From Platanthera guangdongensis (Eukaryota > Streptophyta > Magnoliopsida > Asparagales > Orchidaceae): a stretch of 64,000 nucleotides of DNA. The translations under genes were made by a program, and so were the position numbers. The notes beneath the pieces are model-generated. The model was not told the DNA's origin, searched no databases, and was given only the letters and a program-made list of their open reading frames with translations. Below, one piece after another: positions 9,501 through 21,709 of the stretch. How positions within the stretch are numbered: position 1 is the stretch's first letter; every line of letters starts with the position of its first letter. The stretch spans positions 119,223,900 through 119,287,899 of the forward strand of contig CM077158.1 of NCBI GenBank assembly GCA_039583875.1, read 5' to 3'.

Positions 9501-12500
9501 AGGATCACTCATGAACACCTATTAATCTCTTCAAAAGTGAAGTTGAAAGCAGGTAAATAAACATATAACCCAGTACCTTAGGTGAAATCGCGAATATTTA
9601 CTAATATCAGCAAAAGAAAAGTCAAAAGAAGGAAAATTTAAAATATAACATGAGTAACTGAAGAGAACTCACAAACACTTGCTAATTACTGCAAAAGATA
9701 AGTCAAAAGCATGTACGTAAATATATAATGTAAGTGCCTGATAAGAACTCGCGAACACATACTAATCTCTACAAAGATAACACAAAAGCAGGTAAATTTA
9801 AAATATAACGCGAGTGCCCGAAGAGAACTCGTGAAAACATGCTAAATTCTACAGAAGAGAAGTCAAAAGCAGGTAAATAAACATATAATGCGAGTACCCG
9901 AGGTCAACTCATGAACACCTGCTAATCTATGCAAAAGAGAAGTTAAAAGAAGGTAAATTTATAATATAATGCGAGTAACTGAAGAGAACTATCAAACACC
10001 CACTAATCTCTGCAAAAGAGAAGTTAAAAGCAGGAGAACAAACATATATCACCAGTATATGAGGAGAACTCGCGAACATTTGCAAATATCGGCAAAAGTG
10101 AAGTTAGAAGCATGTAAATAAACATATAACGAGAGTATCTGAGGTGAGCTCGCGAATATTTTCTAATCTCTGCAAAAGGAAAGTCAAAAGGAGGTAAATT
10201 TAAAATATAATGCGAGTACCTGAGGTGAACTCGTGAATACCTGCTAATATATGCAAAAGTGAAGTCAAAAGTAGGGAAATTTAAAATATAATGCAACCAC
10301 CTGAAGAGAACTCACGAACACATACTAATATCTGCAAAAGAGAAGTCAAAAGCAGGTAAATGAACATATAACACGAGTACCTGAAGAGAACACTCTAATA
10401 CCTGCTAATCAATGAAAAAGTGAAGTCAAAAGAAAATAAATAAACGTATAACTCGAGTACCTGAGGAGAACTTATGAACACCTGCAAATATCTGTAAAAT
10501 TAAAGTCAAAAGAAGGTAAATAAATATATAATGTGAGAACCGGAGGTGAACTAGCGAATAATTTCTAATCTCTACAAAAGTGAAGTCAAAAGAAGGTAAA
10601 TTTAAAATATAATGCGAGTACCTTAAGAGAACTCGCAAACACCAGCTAATCTCTGCAAAAGAAAAGTCAAAAGTAGGTGAATTAACATATAATGCGAGTA
10701 CATGAGGTAAGCTCGCGAACATCTGCTAATCTCTACAAAAGAGAAGGAAAAAGCATATTAATTTAAAATATAACGTAGGTAACTAAAAAGAACGTGGGAA
10801 CACCTGCTAATCTCTTCAAAAGAAAAGTCAAAAGCAGGTAAATAAACATATAATATGAGTGCCTTTGGAGAACTTGAGAACACCTGCTAAACTCTACAAA
10901 AGAGAAGTCAAAAATAGTTAAATACATATATAATGGGAGTATCTGAGGACAACTCACAAACATCTGTTAATCTCTGCAATAGTTAAGTCAAAAGTAGGTA
11001 AATAAGCATATAACTCAAGTACCTGAGGTGAACTCGTAAATATTTGCTAATCTCTGCAAAAGAGAAGCCAAAATGACGTAAATCTCTAATATAATGCAGG
11101 TACCTGAAGAGAACTTGCGAACACCATCTAATCTCTGCAAAAAAAAAGTCAAAAGTAGGTAAATAAATATATAATGTGAGTACCTGAGGAGAACTCACGA
11201 ACACCTGCTAAGTTTAGCAAATGATAAGTCAAAAGCTGGTAAATTAACATATAACGAGAGTACCTGAGGTGAACTTATGAAAACCTGCTAATATCTGCTA
11301 AAGAAAACTCAAAAGCAGCTAAATAAACATATAACGCGAGTACTTGAGGTGAACTCGCCAACACCTGATAATCTCTACAAAAGAGATTCCAAAGTTGGTA
11401 AATTTAAAATATAACACGAGTAACTAACGAGAAATCACAAACATCAGCTAATCTCTGCAAAAGAGAAATCAAAAGCAGGTAATTTTAAAATATAACGCGA
11501 TTACTTGAAGAGAACTCGCCAACACCTGCTCATCTCTACAAAAGGGAAGCCAAAAGCCGGTAAATAAACATATAACGTGATTAACTATGGGGAACTCGCA
11601 GGAACTTGCTAATCTCTGCAAAAGAGAAGTCAACAGAAAGTAAATAAACATATAACGTGAGTACCTGAGATGAACTCATGAACACCTGCTATTCTCTGCA
11701 TAAGAGAAGTCAAAAGTAGGTAAATTTAAAATATAGTCTGGGTACCTGATGAGAAGTCGCGAACACCTGCTAATCTTTGAAAAAGAGATGTCAAAAGCAG
11801 ATAAATAAACAAATAATATGAGTACCTGAGGAGAACTCATGAACACATGTTAATATATTCAAAAGGGAAGTCCAAAGCAGGTAAATAAACATATGACCGA
11901 GTACCTGAGGTGTACTCATGAATATTTGCTAATCTTTGCAAAAGAAAAGTCAAAAGTGGTAAATTTAAAATATAATGTGAGGACCTAAAGAGAACACGTA
12001 AACATCAGCTAATCCTTAAAAAAGAAAAGTCAAAAGCAGGTAAAAACATATAATTCGAGTACATGAGGTGAACTGACGAACATCTGTTAATCACTGCAAT
12101 AGAGAAGTCAAAAGTAGGTAAATTTAAAATATAATGTGATTATTTGAAGAGAACTCGCAAACACTTGTTAATCTATGCAAAAGAGAAGTCAAAAGCATGT
12201 AAATAAACATATAACTCAAGTACCTGAGGACAACTCGTGAACACTTGCTAATCTCTACAAAATATATCACAAAAGCAGGTAAATTTAAAATATAAGTGAG
12301 TACTTGAAGAGGACTCCCGAACACCTGCTAATTTCTGCAAAAGAGAAGTCAAAAGAGAAGTCAAATCTAGTAAATTTAAAATATAACACGAGTAGCTAAA
12401 GAGAAATAATGAACACCTGCTAATCTCTGCAATAGAGAAGTTAAAAGCAGTTAAATAAACTTATAATGCAAGTATCTGAGGAGAACTCACGAACACCTGC

Positions 12501-13555
12501 TAATCTCAATAAAAGTGAAGTCAGAAGTAGGTAAATAAACATAAAATATGAGTACCTGAGGTGAACTCATTAATATTTTCTAATCTCTACAAAAGGAAAG
12601 TCAAAAGGAGGGAAATTTAAAATTTAATGAGAGTACCTAAGGTAAACTCATGAACACCTGCTAATCTATGGAAAAGAGAAGTCAAAAGCAGGTAAAGTTA
12701 AAATATAATGCGGGCAACTAAACAGAGCTGACGAACAATTGCTAATCTCTACAAAAGAGAAGTCAAAAGCACATAAATAAATATATAACACGAGTAGCTA
12801 AAGGGAACTCGCAAACACCTGCCAATCTCTACAAAAGAGAAGCCAAAAACATGTAAATAAACCTATAAATCATGTACTTGAGGAGAACTCGCGAACACCA
12901 TCTAATCTCTGCAAAAGTGAAGTCAAAAGCAACTAAATAAACATATAATCCGAGAACCTGAGGTGAACTCGCGAATATTTGCTAATCTCTGCAAAAGTGA
13001 AATCAAAATAAGGTAAATTTAAAATATAATGCGAGTACTTTAAAAAAACTCGCAAACAACAGCTAATCTCTTCAAAAGAAAAGTAAAAAGCAGATGAATA
13101 AACATATAATGCTAGTACTTGAGGTGAGCTCGCAAACATCTGCTAATCTTTACAAAAGAGAAGTCGAAAATATGTAAATTTAAAATATAACACAAGTAAC
13201 TGAAAAGAACTCGCGAACACCTTATAATCTTTGCAAAAGAGAAGTCAAAAGCAGGTAAATAAACATATAATAAGGGTGCTTGAGGAGAACTCGCGAACAC
13301 CTACTAATCTCTACAAAAGAGAAGTCAAAAACAGGTAAATAAATATATAACGTGAGTACCTGAGGAGAACTAACAAACTACTGCTAATCTCTACAAAAGT
13401 GAAGACAAAAGAAGGTAAATAAACTTATAACCCGAGAACCAGAGGAGAACTCACAAATATTTGATAATCTCTACAAAAGAGAAGCCAAAAGGAGATAAAT
13501 TTATAATATAATGTGAGTACCTGAAGAGAACTCGCAAAGACTTGCCAATCTTTGG
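6543..13555. repeat. satellite array, monomer about 80-82 bp
   Basis: Tandem monomers recur with a GAACTCGCGAACACCTGC block followed by TAATCTCTGCAAAAGAGAAG, a GTCAAAAGCAGG block and an AT-rich block. Measured spacing between successive GAACTCG blocks near 7093-7335 is 80, 82 and 80 bp. Two monomer classes are mixed irregularly, differing in the AT block (AAATAAACATATAA against AATTTAAAATATAA). Roughly 80 monomers are present, well diverged. A stretch at 6545-6670 is nearly identical to 9200-9325, showing a local duplication. Reverse-strand ORFs here are by-products of an 81 bp period that is divisible by three. Confidence 0.93.
6672..7008. repeat. non-satellite insert inside the satellite
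   Basis: The 81 bp periodicity stops at about 6672 and resumes at about 7009. The insert holds two imperfect units beginning GGTAAGGCTAACGC (near 6679 and 6798), each with CTCGAGAACTCA or TTGAGAACTCA blocks and a CTCTCGACGC or CCTCGATGA segment. No coding potential. Origin unknown. Confidence 0.7.
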
Positions 13556-13590
13556 AATTTATAGGCAAGTTTTCTAGATGGTCACGCCCT

Positions 13591-14148
13591 TAGGTCACGC
13601 CCGTGACCTAGGGTGTGTAAGTTTTGGAACCGTCGCCTTCAAGTTCGGGAACGTTGGAGCGAAACCATAAAAAATCTTTAAGTGGCGGGTCATGCCCCAA
13701 GGTCACGCCCGTGACCTAGGGCGTGTCTTGTCAGTTGCTGGAAACAGCGGGAAGCAAAAATGGCGAGAGTAACTCTGGCCGTTGTTGGAAGGGTCACGCC
13801 CCTGGTCACACCCCTAGTCACGCCCGTGACCAGGGCGTGAATGATGTAACATCCTGAACCTGTAACTGGCCTCTTAAAGATGTCGGCATGCATGAGATTC
13901 ACGCTTAATTGACACGCTCGTGACCTCTCAATCACGCCCTTGACATAAGCGTGTATTTTTAATCCGACGTGGAACGGAGGACTAGAACTTCATCAGCAGG
14001 GCATGCCTGAAAGTCATGCCTATGGTAGTATGGTCATGCCCGTTACGTGTTGGCGTATAATTTTAATTGATGTGGAGATGTACTTTTGACCATGTACCGG
14101 GGTCATGCCTGCATGTCACGCCCGTGACCAATAGGTCACGCCCGTGAC
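13591..14148. repeat. TCACGCCCGTGA palindromes
   Basis: GGTCACGCCCGTGACC, two 7-base arms around CC, occurs at about 13593, 13701, 13816, 14115 and 14132 (the last copies with end changes), with further half sites such as GGTCACGCCC and CCAGGGCGTG between. In the first copy the arms extend to nine bases. Confidence 0.85.
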
Positions 14149-14560
14149 TTGGGCGTGTAGTTTGCGATTTTACATGTTTTGTCCAGATTTGTATCCCGAT
14201 CAATTCTTAAAACTACAAAATGCTATTGGCAGCCCAGTTTGATCTAAAATAAGAGAAGAATCTAATCAGTAACAAAATTAATATAATATAATTATAATCT
14301 AGTTAATTATAAAATAAAAATTATATAAAAAATAAAGATAAAATTAGAGTTATCAAACTGTCATCCTACTGACTCATGTGTTTAAATCATGAATGTATGA
14401 ATTTCTTAATCTTTTTTACTCAAAACTGTGTGTGTACATGTGTCATCATGTAAATCTTTAGCTTGGCACGTGTGAAGATGCAATGTTATGCCATGCATGT
14501 TGTGTTATGCAATCTAAAAAGGCCTTAATGAATGTTTTGAGCGGCGTACACATGAAATGT

Positions 14561-14723
14561 TATGCATCCCATACTACATAACATCGCATGTAATGAAAAA
14601 AGAAAACATACTAATGGGCACCCATGTGATGATGGTTATGCATCCCATACTACATAACCGTCACATGTTGCCACCTAAGGTGGATCCATATACAAACACA
14701 AATTATGCATCCCATACTATATA
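14561..14723. repeat. three copies of TATGCATCCCATACTACATA
   Basis: Copies at 14561, 14637 and 14704 (the last with one change), 76 and 67 bp apart, in AT-rich leader sequence. Confidence 0.85.
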
Positions 14724-14874
14724 ATATGCCCCGTATACTTCTTATCATGCTATGAGTGTAGTGTTCATGCTTCCGCCAAGACGTACTGATGGCACATCGG
14801 TGTGTATATGAGATGTCACTAGACAACTAACACTAACTAGAGACGGTTGCTCGACCAATTGGCAAACAAACCAT

Positions 14875-14889
14875 CCCTCTGATACCAAC
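14875..14889 (-). promoter_or_regulatory. primer binding site of the minus-strand gypsy element
   Basis: CCCTCTGATACCA on the plus strand is TGGTATCAGAGGG on the minus strand, complementary to the 3' end of initiator methionine tRNA. It sits two bases inside the LTR terminus. Confidence 0.85.
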
Positions 14890-15121
14890 TGTCACAACCA
14901 CCATTTTCTCTACATAAAAGGATATATCAGAGTAAGGATAAAACACGCATCGTGATGCCACGTCAGCAGGGGATAACTGCAGATGTTCAGGTGAGACCAC
15001 ACCTAAACACTTTTTTAAAGATTTATGAGTTATTTAAGGAAAATCCCATTTAGGTTAGGTCGTTAGCCTTATCCATCATCTTAGTGGATTAACTAGTATA
15101 CGAATAAAACTATAGTTATAT
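14890..15121 (-). repeat. minus-strand gypsy 5' LTR, segment 1
   Basis: Begins TGTCACAACCACC on the plus strand (LTR 3' end), next to the primer binding site. Interrupted at 15121 by element B; continues at 20968, 38267 and 39574, ending at 39986 where the minus strand reads TGTAACGACCC. Confidence 0.7.
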
Positions 15122-16666
15122 TGATGGAGACCTTGCTGATGTGGCCGTTGAGCCCCGTCATTGAGAGTTCGTGTATTGGGATGATCTTTGCCGCAAGCTC
15201 GAGGATGAGATTCTACCATCACGACCTTCCCCAACGATGCTACATGTTTTGCAAAACGACTGCCACCACCATTACATAAAAATATATAATTATAAAATAA
15301 ATAATTTTAATTATATATTTTTAGCAATTCTATTTTTAAGCAATTTTATTTTAAGTTTTTATTTCATGTATTTTTATTTCATGTATTATGATGTGTGCAT
15401 ATAACCATCATGAGTTGTTTAATTTTCAATGGTGGTGATTGGGTGGTGTAGGCTATATATAGCCATGTTATGAGGGATTTTAGTAGAGAATGAATGAAAA
15501 GAAAATTTGAAAACTCTAAATTAGTTTCCCACCTATCCCTCCTCTCCCCCTCTTGAGAAATTTGGCTCCTCCTCTCCTCTCTTTGGCCGCTGGCCATCCT
15601 CTCCCCTCTCTATTTCACGGCCCCTATCCTCCTCCTCCTTTGCTAATCTAAGCCACCCTATCTCACTATCTCCAAATCCTTTCGGCCACCCCCCTTCCAA
15701 CAACACGACCCCCATCTCTCTCCAAGTCGCTGACCACCACCAACTTTCAATCTCGGCCAAGTCCTAGCCGCCACCTCCTCTCCCTCCTTTACAACTCCCG
15801 ACCACCTTTCCACCACCAACCAAACTCGAGCAGCCCCCTCATCAAAAAACCGAGCCACCCCCACCCCCCACCCCCCCTTGAAAGGAATAAGCAAGCACCT
15901 TTCCACTCTCTTCTTTCCTTATATACATTGGATTTCTAAATTCTCCCTCTTATAGGGTTATTGCAAAGGAAAACGACACGCATCTTCATCGTCCGGAGCG
16001 GATCCACGGACTTGCATGCAGATAGATTCAACCATCGTCGTATGTGCTTCCTCCACAAATCTTGTTGATGGATTTTTCTTTGGATTGGGTAACGATTTCT
16101 AAAATAACTCTTCATGTGTTTTTCTAAATTATTGTGAGAATTGGTGGAATAGAAGGCTAGTTAATGGTCCTGATTGGTATTGAAATCGTGCTAATTAAAA
16201 TCTAAATTTTAAGCATTAATTATTGGAATAATTTTCATATAAATTGGTGCGGGTATATCTCGTGACCACTAGAAGAAATCAGGTTCATCACCCTTAATTT
16301 CCCTTGAGTTCAAGTGAATTGGTATACCCACATATTAATAAAATTTTGGGATTGGTTTGGAATTTATTTTCAAATCGCTATTTAGTCAAGATTCCTCTCT
16401 TATTTTGGTTTGTTAAAGCTAACTAATAATTTTAATTTGAATTGTTATTGTCTCGATCAGGTGCATCCTATTCGCTTGAGCGAACAATGGCATATATCCC
16501 TTTTTCAATCTCTATAAGGGTTAGCGACCCTTTGCATTGTGCATTGCTAAATTGTTGGAATCATCGTTAGTATTAATTTAGAGAAATATTGCTTGCTATG
16601 TATTTATTTTAATTTCCGAACCTAAGAACACGTAATTTAATCCGTCGAAACCATGGGCCTGCATCA
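15122..16666 (+). repeat. 5' LTR of element B
   Basis: TG...CA termini. A TATA-like CTATATATAGCC lies near 15452. A pyrimidine-rich stretch (about 15515-15900) gives proline-rich or glycine-rich spurious ORFs. Strongly similar to the 3' LTR at 19406-20967. Confidence 0.88.
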
Positions 16667-16668
16667 AT

Positions 16669-16681
16669 TTGGTATCAGAGG
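16669..16681 (+). promoter_or_regulatory. primer binding site of element B
   Basis: TTGGTATCAGAGG follows the LTR end by two bases; complementary to initiator methionine tRNA. Confidence 0.9.
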
Positions 16682-17017
16682 GAGGTTCACGTCAATTTCT
16701 TAATTAGTACCCTCCCCTATTCCTTAGGACGTCGACACACACTTGTCTTGTTGTTTATTTGTTAAAAAATACAGAAAGTTTTTTTCCTGGTCTGCCAATA
16801 GTGGCCTAAATTTTTCTTTTTTCAGCAAAAAAATTCAAATTTCTTTTTTTAATAATCTATTTATTATTCTCAGTAAGAAAATAAAAATAATTATTTGTCT
16901 ACCCTAGATATTTAGCAAGAACAATTCCATCTATCTCAGATTATAAGGGTCAGAATCCTTAATTCATTGCATGTGCACAAGATCCGGATCGTGTTTTCTC
17001 TCCGGTTCTCACAGAAC

Positions 17018-17398
17018 ATGGCCTATGACGTTTATGCATCACGTTTAGACTATTGGCATGATAGAGTCATGGCTATCCAGACCCCAGCCAAGCCAACATA
17101 CCATAGGAATTCTAACCGTCCAGACACATATCCTACTTATGATGGTTTAGGGTGTCCCCAAATTTTTAGAAACTGACTTAAGGGGATAGAAATTTACTTT
17201 GATTGCCACATATGGGAGGACCACCAAAAGGTTAACATCGCCTGAGATTGTTTAGTAGGTCAAGCTCACATGATTTTGTTAAACAAAGAACGTCGTGTTG
17301 GTAGATATCAATATGCTTGGCCGCACATGTGAAGCTTACTCTCAGATCAATTTGATCCTGACTACATTCGTACTAATAGCACCACACCCGTGAGTTAG
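17018..17398 (+). pseudogene. gag remnant of element B
   Basis: Starting at MAYDVYASRLDYW, one frame aligns with element C gag (YDGLGCPQIFRN-LKGIEIYF against YDGYGDPKYFRYWLKGVETYF, and YAWPHM shared), the retrotransposon capsid pattern of plant gypsy elements. Stops at 17174, 17237 and 17331 fall at a Trp or Arg of element C, consistent with TGG-to-TGA and CGA-to-TGA changes. Not functional. Confidence 0.75.
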
Positions 17399-19405
17399 TA
17401 TAGTTATGGCACTAGACTCATTGCTTCTTATAGAAGTGACCCTATGCCACCCGTTAGCAACACTAGTTAATGCACTAGACCTGTAGCTGCTTATAGGAGT
17501 GATCATATACCTCAGGTTAGATCCTATCCCCACAGTGGTAGTAATACCCAAAGGATGCTTATTCCCATGTCTAAGGAAAATGAGTAGTTTAGACCCCATA
17601 ATTTGGACTTCAAATATATTACTACTAGGGTGTTGGCCATTTATCTCCAACGTTTGAGCCTCCTGAGATTGTGACTGATACCCCCCGAGGACTCTAATAT
17701 AGATGTGGTATCTCTGGATTCTAAAGACGACCAACTAGGTGAGAGTATTTCGACATGTACAATTGTTCCCAATGATTAAGATGATTTTTACGTTGAGGAG
17801 CTTGGATATCCTAGTGATTTGGAAGACAATGTATGAGATGATGACAGTCTGATATGTGAGAGTATCACGTTGCCTATTACATGCTCTGCTAGTGTTGTGT
17901 TTGATTAACCTAGAATTGATTGCCCCCTCCAGGAAACGATCGCGATCGTGATAGAGCCTACGATTACACCAACTGAGATTATATCCGAGTTATTTGAGGA
18001 GCCTAAGACTGAGGATGTTCCTATTATTTTTGTGGATTAGTTACCATCTGAGGGAAGGGTATTTTGGACGATTCTTTGGCTATACACCTGGATGAGAGTT
18101 CCTTTATGTTGTCATCATTGGGTGAAATTTATTCTGATTTGGATTTTATCCATGGATTAATTTTTTAAACCATTCCTCCTATTCATTTGCCCACATTAGA
18201 TGACTTTTTAGGACATGGAACCGGTAGTCTCAACGTTAGTTTTTGTGACGCGACAACTTTATTAGTTCCTACATTGGCGTTTTCTCAACTTATAAATATT
18301 ATTAAGTTGAGCGCACTAGATTTTGGTCTTTTAACCACACCTCATAGGATTGACTATGTGTCACCCTTGATAGTTCATTATTCTGCGTGTGCGTCTTCGG
18401 TTCAGTTCTCGACTGTTTATGACTCCTTGGTTATTGTGCCTCTTGATGTGGTGTCACTTTAAGAAACTTATATACCACGCCCGGTTGCACGTATTTACCC
18501 ACCGCCTTTTGATGACCCTCATGTCCACACGTTAGTGACTATAGCTGGGTCCCTTGAGTTGTATCGCTCGCACATCCTTTCACATCCAGGAGTATCCAAC
18601 TCTATTGTTCATGATGCGCGGTTCTCCATGACATATCTTCATTCCAAGCGTGAATATATTAAAATTAAAATTAAAACTGCATTTTTGGAGCCCATTTAAA
18701 TCATTTTTGATTATTAGGCTCCCATGCCACCTGACTTAACCCCATTATCCTCTGCATTTGGGTCAAGACATGTAGTACATGGTTTCACTCCTAATGTATC
18801 TAGGAAGTTAGAATTTCATTTTAATTTATGTCTCACGCACTTCCGCTCCCCTATGAGACCGTCCTACACTAGAATTAGTGATTTGGGCTTAGTCTAGTCA
18901 GTCCCCGAGCGGATGCCTTCTGGCTCAGTTAATAATTTAATACATAGGAAAGCCGACACATCCATGTATTTGAAGAACTTCGGATTTCATGATTTTATTT
19001 CAGATTTTTATAAAACACAGGGTGTTTCACTTTATTTCAAGATTCCGTACTTTTTACTGTACCTCTCTTTTCCACCTGAGTGGCTTTCTCCATCATTTCT
19101 TCCTCCCACTAAATGTTCTTTTGGGTTGGGGAGTGTTAGTTCTGTCGTATCTATTTCCCACGTTGATTCCATGACTCTTGAACCGGATGGTAAGATTCAA
19201 GTTATTTTTTTTTGCTCGACACTATTTCGAGTTTCCTCGAAAGTCTTGTTGTTTATATGCCTCACAAGTTCTCCGTGGTGATGGATGTTCATACTACTAC
19301 AACATGGATAGCGGTGCCAAATTTGCCCCATTTTGCTGCAGCTCTTGACTATTCCCCTCTCATGGGACACTCATTGGTGATGTGTAATTTTGAGTGGGGG
19401 AGGAT
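17399..19405 (+). pseudogene. decayed non-polymerase ORF of element B
   Basis: Short open pieces remain (18187-18462, 18913-19281, 19212-19505). Blocks shared with element C: LPTLDDFLG against LTRLDDLLG, the IYPPPFDDP block, and APMPPDLTPL with HGFTP against APVPPDLVPL with HGFTP. No RT, integrase or protease motif. The region ends at a purine-rich tract GTGGGGGAGGATTGA next to the 3' LTR. Function unknown. Confidence 0.6.
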
Positions 19406-20967
19406 TGATGGCGGTCATAAAGATGCGGCCGTTGATCCCCGTTATAGGGACTTCGTGTATTGGGATGATCGTTACCGCAAGCTCGAGGAAGGGATTCTTC
19501 CATGATATCCTTCGCCAACGCCGCTACATGTTTTGCATGACGACCGCCGCCACCATTATATAAAAATATATAATTATAAATTAAATAATTACAATTATAT
19601 ATTGTTAGCAATTTTATTTTTTGCCATTTTATTTTTAAGCAATTTTATTTTAAGTTTTTATTTCATGTATTTTTATTTCATGTATTATGATGGGTGCATA
19701 TAACCATCATGAGTTGTTTAATTTTCAATGGTCGCGATTGCATGGTGTAGGCTATATATAGGCATGTTATGAAGGATTTTAGTAGAGAATGAAAGAAAAG
19801 AAAATTTGAAAATCCTAAATTGGTTTCCCTCCTATCCCTCCTCTCCCCCTCTTGAGAAATTCAGCTCCTCCTTTCCTCCTCCCCTCTCTTTGGCTGTTGG
19901 ACATCCTCTCCTCCCCTCTCTATTTATCGGCCCCCTATCCTCCTCCTCCTTTACTAATCTCGGCCACCCAATCTCTTTCTCTCTCCAAAGCCTCTCGGCC
20001 ACACCCCATCCAACAACCTGAGCCCCATCTCCCTCCAAGCCACCGGCCACCACCACTTTCAATCTCGGCCAAGTCCTAGCTGCCACCTCCTCTCCCTCCT
20101 TTACTACTCCCGGCCACCATTCCACCACCAACCAAACCCGAGTAGCCCCCTCATCACAAAACCGAGCCAACCCCCTTGAAAGGAAAAGGCCACCAACTTT
20201 CCTCTCTCTTCTTTCCTTATATACATTTGATTTCTCAATTCTCCCTCTTTTAGGGTTATTGCAAAGAAAAATGACTCGCGTCTTCATTTTCTGGTGCGTA
20301 ATCGCGGACTTGCGTCAAGATAGGTTCGACCACCATCATGTCCGCTTACTCCACACATCTTCTAGACAGAGTTTTCTTGGGATTGTGTAACGATTTCTAA
20401 ACTAACTCTTCGTGTGTTTCTTGTAAATTATTGTGAGAATTTGTGGAATAGAAGGATCGTTAATTATCCTGATTTATATTAAAATCATGCTAATTAAAAT
20501 ATAAATTTTAAGCGTTAATTGTCCGAATATTTTTCGTATAAATTGGAGCGGGTAGTTCTCGTGAATGCTAGAAGAAATCGAGTTCATCACCCTTTATTTC
20601 CACTTGAGTTCAAATGATTTGGTATACCCTCATATTAATTAAATTTCAGGATTGGTTTGGACTTTATTTTCAAATCGCTATTTATTCTGGATTCCTCTCT
20701 TATTTGGATTTGTGAAAGCTAGGGAATAATTTTAATTTGAACCGCTAATTTTTCGCATCAGGTGGGTCCAATTCGCTTGACCGAACATTGGCATATAGCC
20801 CTTGTTCAATATCTATAAGGGGTAGAGAACCTTTGCGTTGTGCATTGCTAAATTGTTGGAATCATAATAAGTATAAATTTAGAGAAATATTGATCGCTAC
20901 ATATTTATTTTAATTTCCGAACCTAAGAACGCGTAGTTTAATCCGTCGAAACCCTGGGCCTGCATCT
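19406..20967 (+). repeat. 3' LTR of element B
   Basis: Follows the polypurine tract. Shares the TATA-like and pyrimidine-rich segments of the 5' LTR. The terminal CA has become CT. Confidence 0.88.
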
Positions 20968-21031
20968 TATACGTTGCGGAAAAATACTTTGATTAAGTTG
21001 ATTTTAATATTCCTACATGAGTATAGACGTC
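20968..21031 (-). repeat. minus-strand gypsy 5' LTR, segment 2
   Basis: Short piece between elements B and II. Assigned by position as the continuation of the LTR beginning at 14890; it carries no other signal. Confidence 0.45.
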
Positions 21032-21292
21032 GGAAATAATTGGTTTTCAAGATTTCCTAAACATATAGAGGGGGGGGGGGTGAATAGGTTCAATTCTTTT
21101 TCCTTATGGTAGATAATATTTTTACTGTTAGATCACTTATTCAGCAATTTACACAGCACAATATAAAAGAAATCACAGCCAATCACAGAGTACACACAGA
21201 TTTATATTGGTCCTCCAAGTGATGGGTACATCCACTTTCCACCTTCGCCTATCTAATAGTGTACTAGATTCGGCCTAACTCCCTTCTTTCAT

Positions 21293-21709
21293 CTCAGATC
21301 CTCAGATCTTACAACTCAGAACCTTGAAAGGTCCCTACAGCTCAGACTTCAACAAGTCCTACAACTCAGATTCCTCTAGAGAACCCTACCTCAGAGTGAG
21401 TCCACACTCCTACAACTCAGGCAATTAAGACCTACCTCAGCCTTTTCCCATGCCTACAACTCAGAGAAATTAATCTCCTACCTCAAGCACTCAGCCCTAC
21501 CTCAGCCTCTACAATAGTCCTACAACTAAGAGAAAATTAATATCCTACCTCAGGCACTCAGCCCTACCTCAGCCTCTTTAACAGGCCTACAACTCAGAGA
21601 AATTAATCTCCTACCTCAAGCACTCAGCCTTACCTCAGCCTTTATAGATTTTGGCTTACAACTCGGAGAGATAACTCTCCTACAATCAGATCTATAAAAG
21701 ATCCTACAG
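21293..21709 (-). other. tandem hairpin array, 3' LTR of element II
   Basis: About nineteen short inverted repeats separated on the plus strand by CTACAACTCA or CTACCTCA linkers. Stem pairs (plus strand) include GAACC/GGTCC, GACTT/AAGTC, GAGTG/CACTC, GAGA/TCTC, GCCT/AGGC, GGC/GCC, GAGAG/CTCTC and GATC/GATC. Some stems have decayed here but are intact in the other LTR (30839-31253), for example GCCT/AGGC near 21450. Confidence 0.85.

Larger units (their letters stand above)
13556..14889 (-). mobile_element. 5' untranslated leader of a minus-strand gypsy element (gag and pol absent)
   Basis: Directly inside the primer binding site of the minus-strand LTR that starts at 14890. It has two repeat families (GGTCACGCCCGTGACC palindromes and TATGCATCCCATACTACATA) and no credible gag or pol. 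Where the leader should continue into gag, the sequence is satellite, so the element is truncated or rearranged at about 13556. Confidence 0.55.
15122..20967 (+). mobile_element. non-autonomous gag-only LTR element B
   Basis: Two LTRs (15122-16666 and 19406-20967) of about 1.55 kb start TGATGG and end GCATCA (3' copy GCATCT). Flanks TATAT and TATAC agree with a 5 bp target duplication with one change. Between them lie a primer binding site, a gag remnant and a decayed long ORF with no RT, protease or integrase. It is homologous to element C (31281-37199) but more decayed, hence older or more mutated. Confidence 0.85.

Noticed and set aside
7073..13300. Many minus-strand ORFs of similar sequence (FSFAEISRCSRV type)
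   Set aside because: The satellite period is close to 81 bp, divisible by three, so frames stay open by chance over two or three monomers. Start and end points do not recur and stops are common.
13690..13935. Minus-strand ORF with VTRGVTRGVT
   Set aside because: Comes from the repeated GGTCACGCCC blocks, not a protein family.
15379..15906. Tryptophan- and glycine-rich minus-strand ORFs, and proline-rich plus-strand ORFs at 19806-20079, 31664-31991 and 36288-36618
   Set aside because: They read the pyrimidine-rich stretch of the LTRs of elements B and C; no conserved start or domain.
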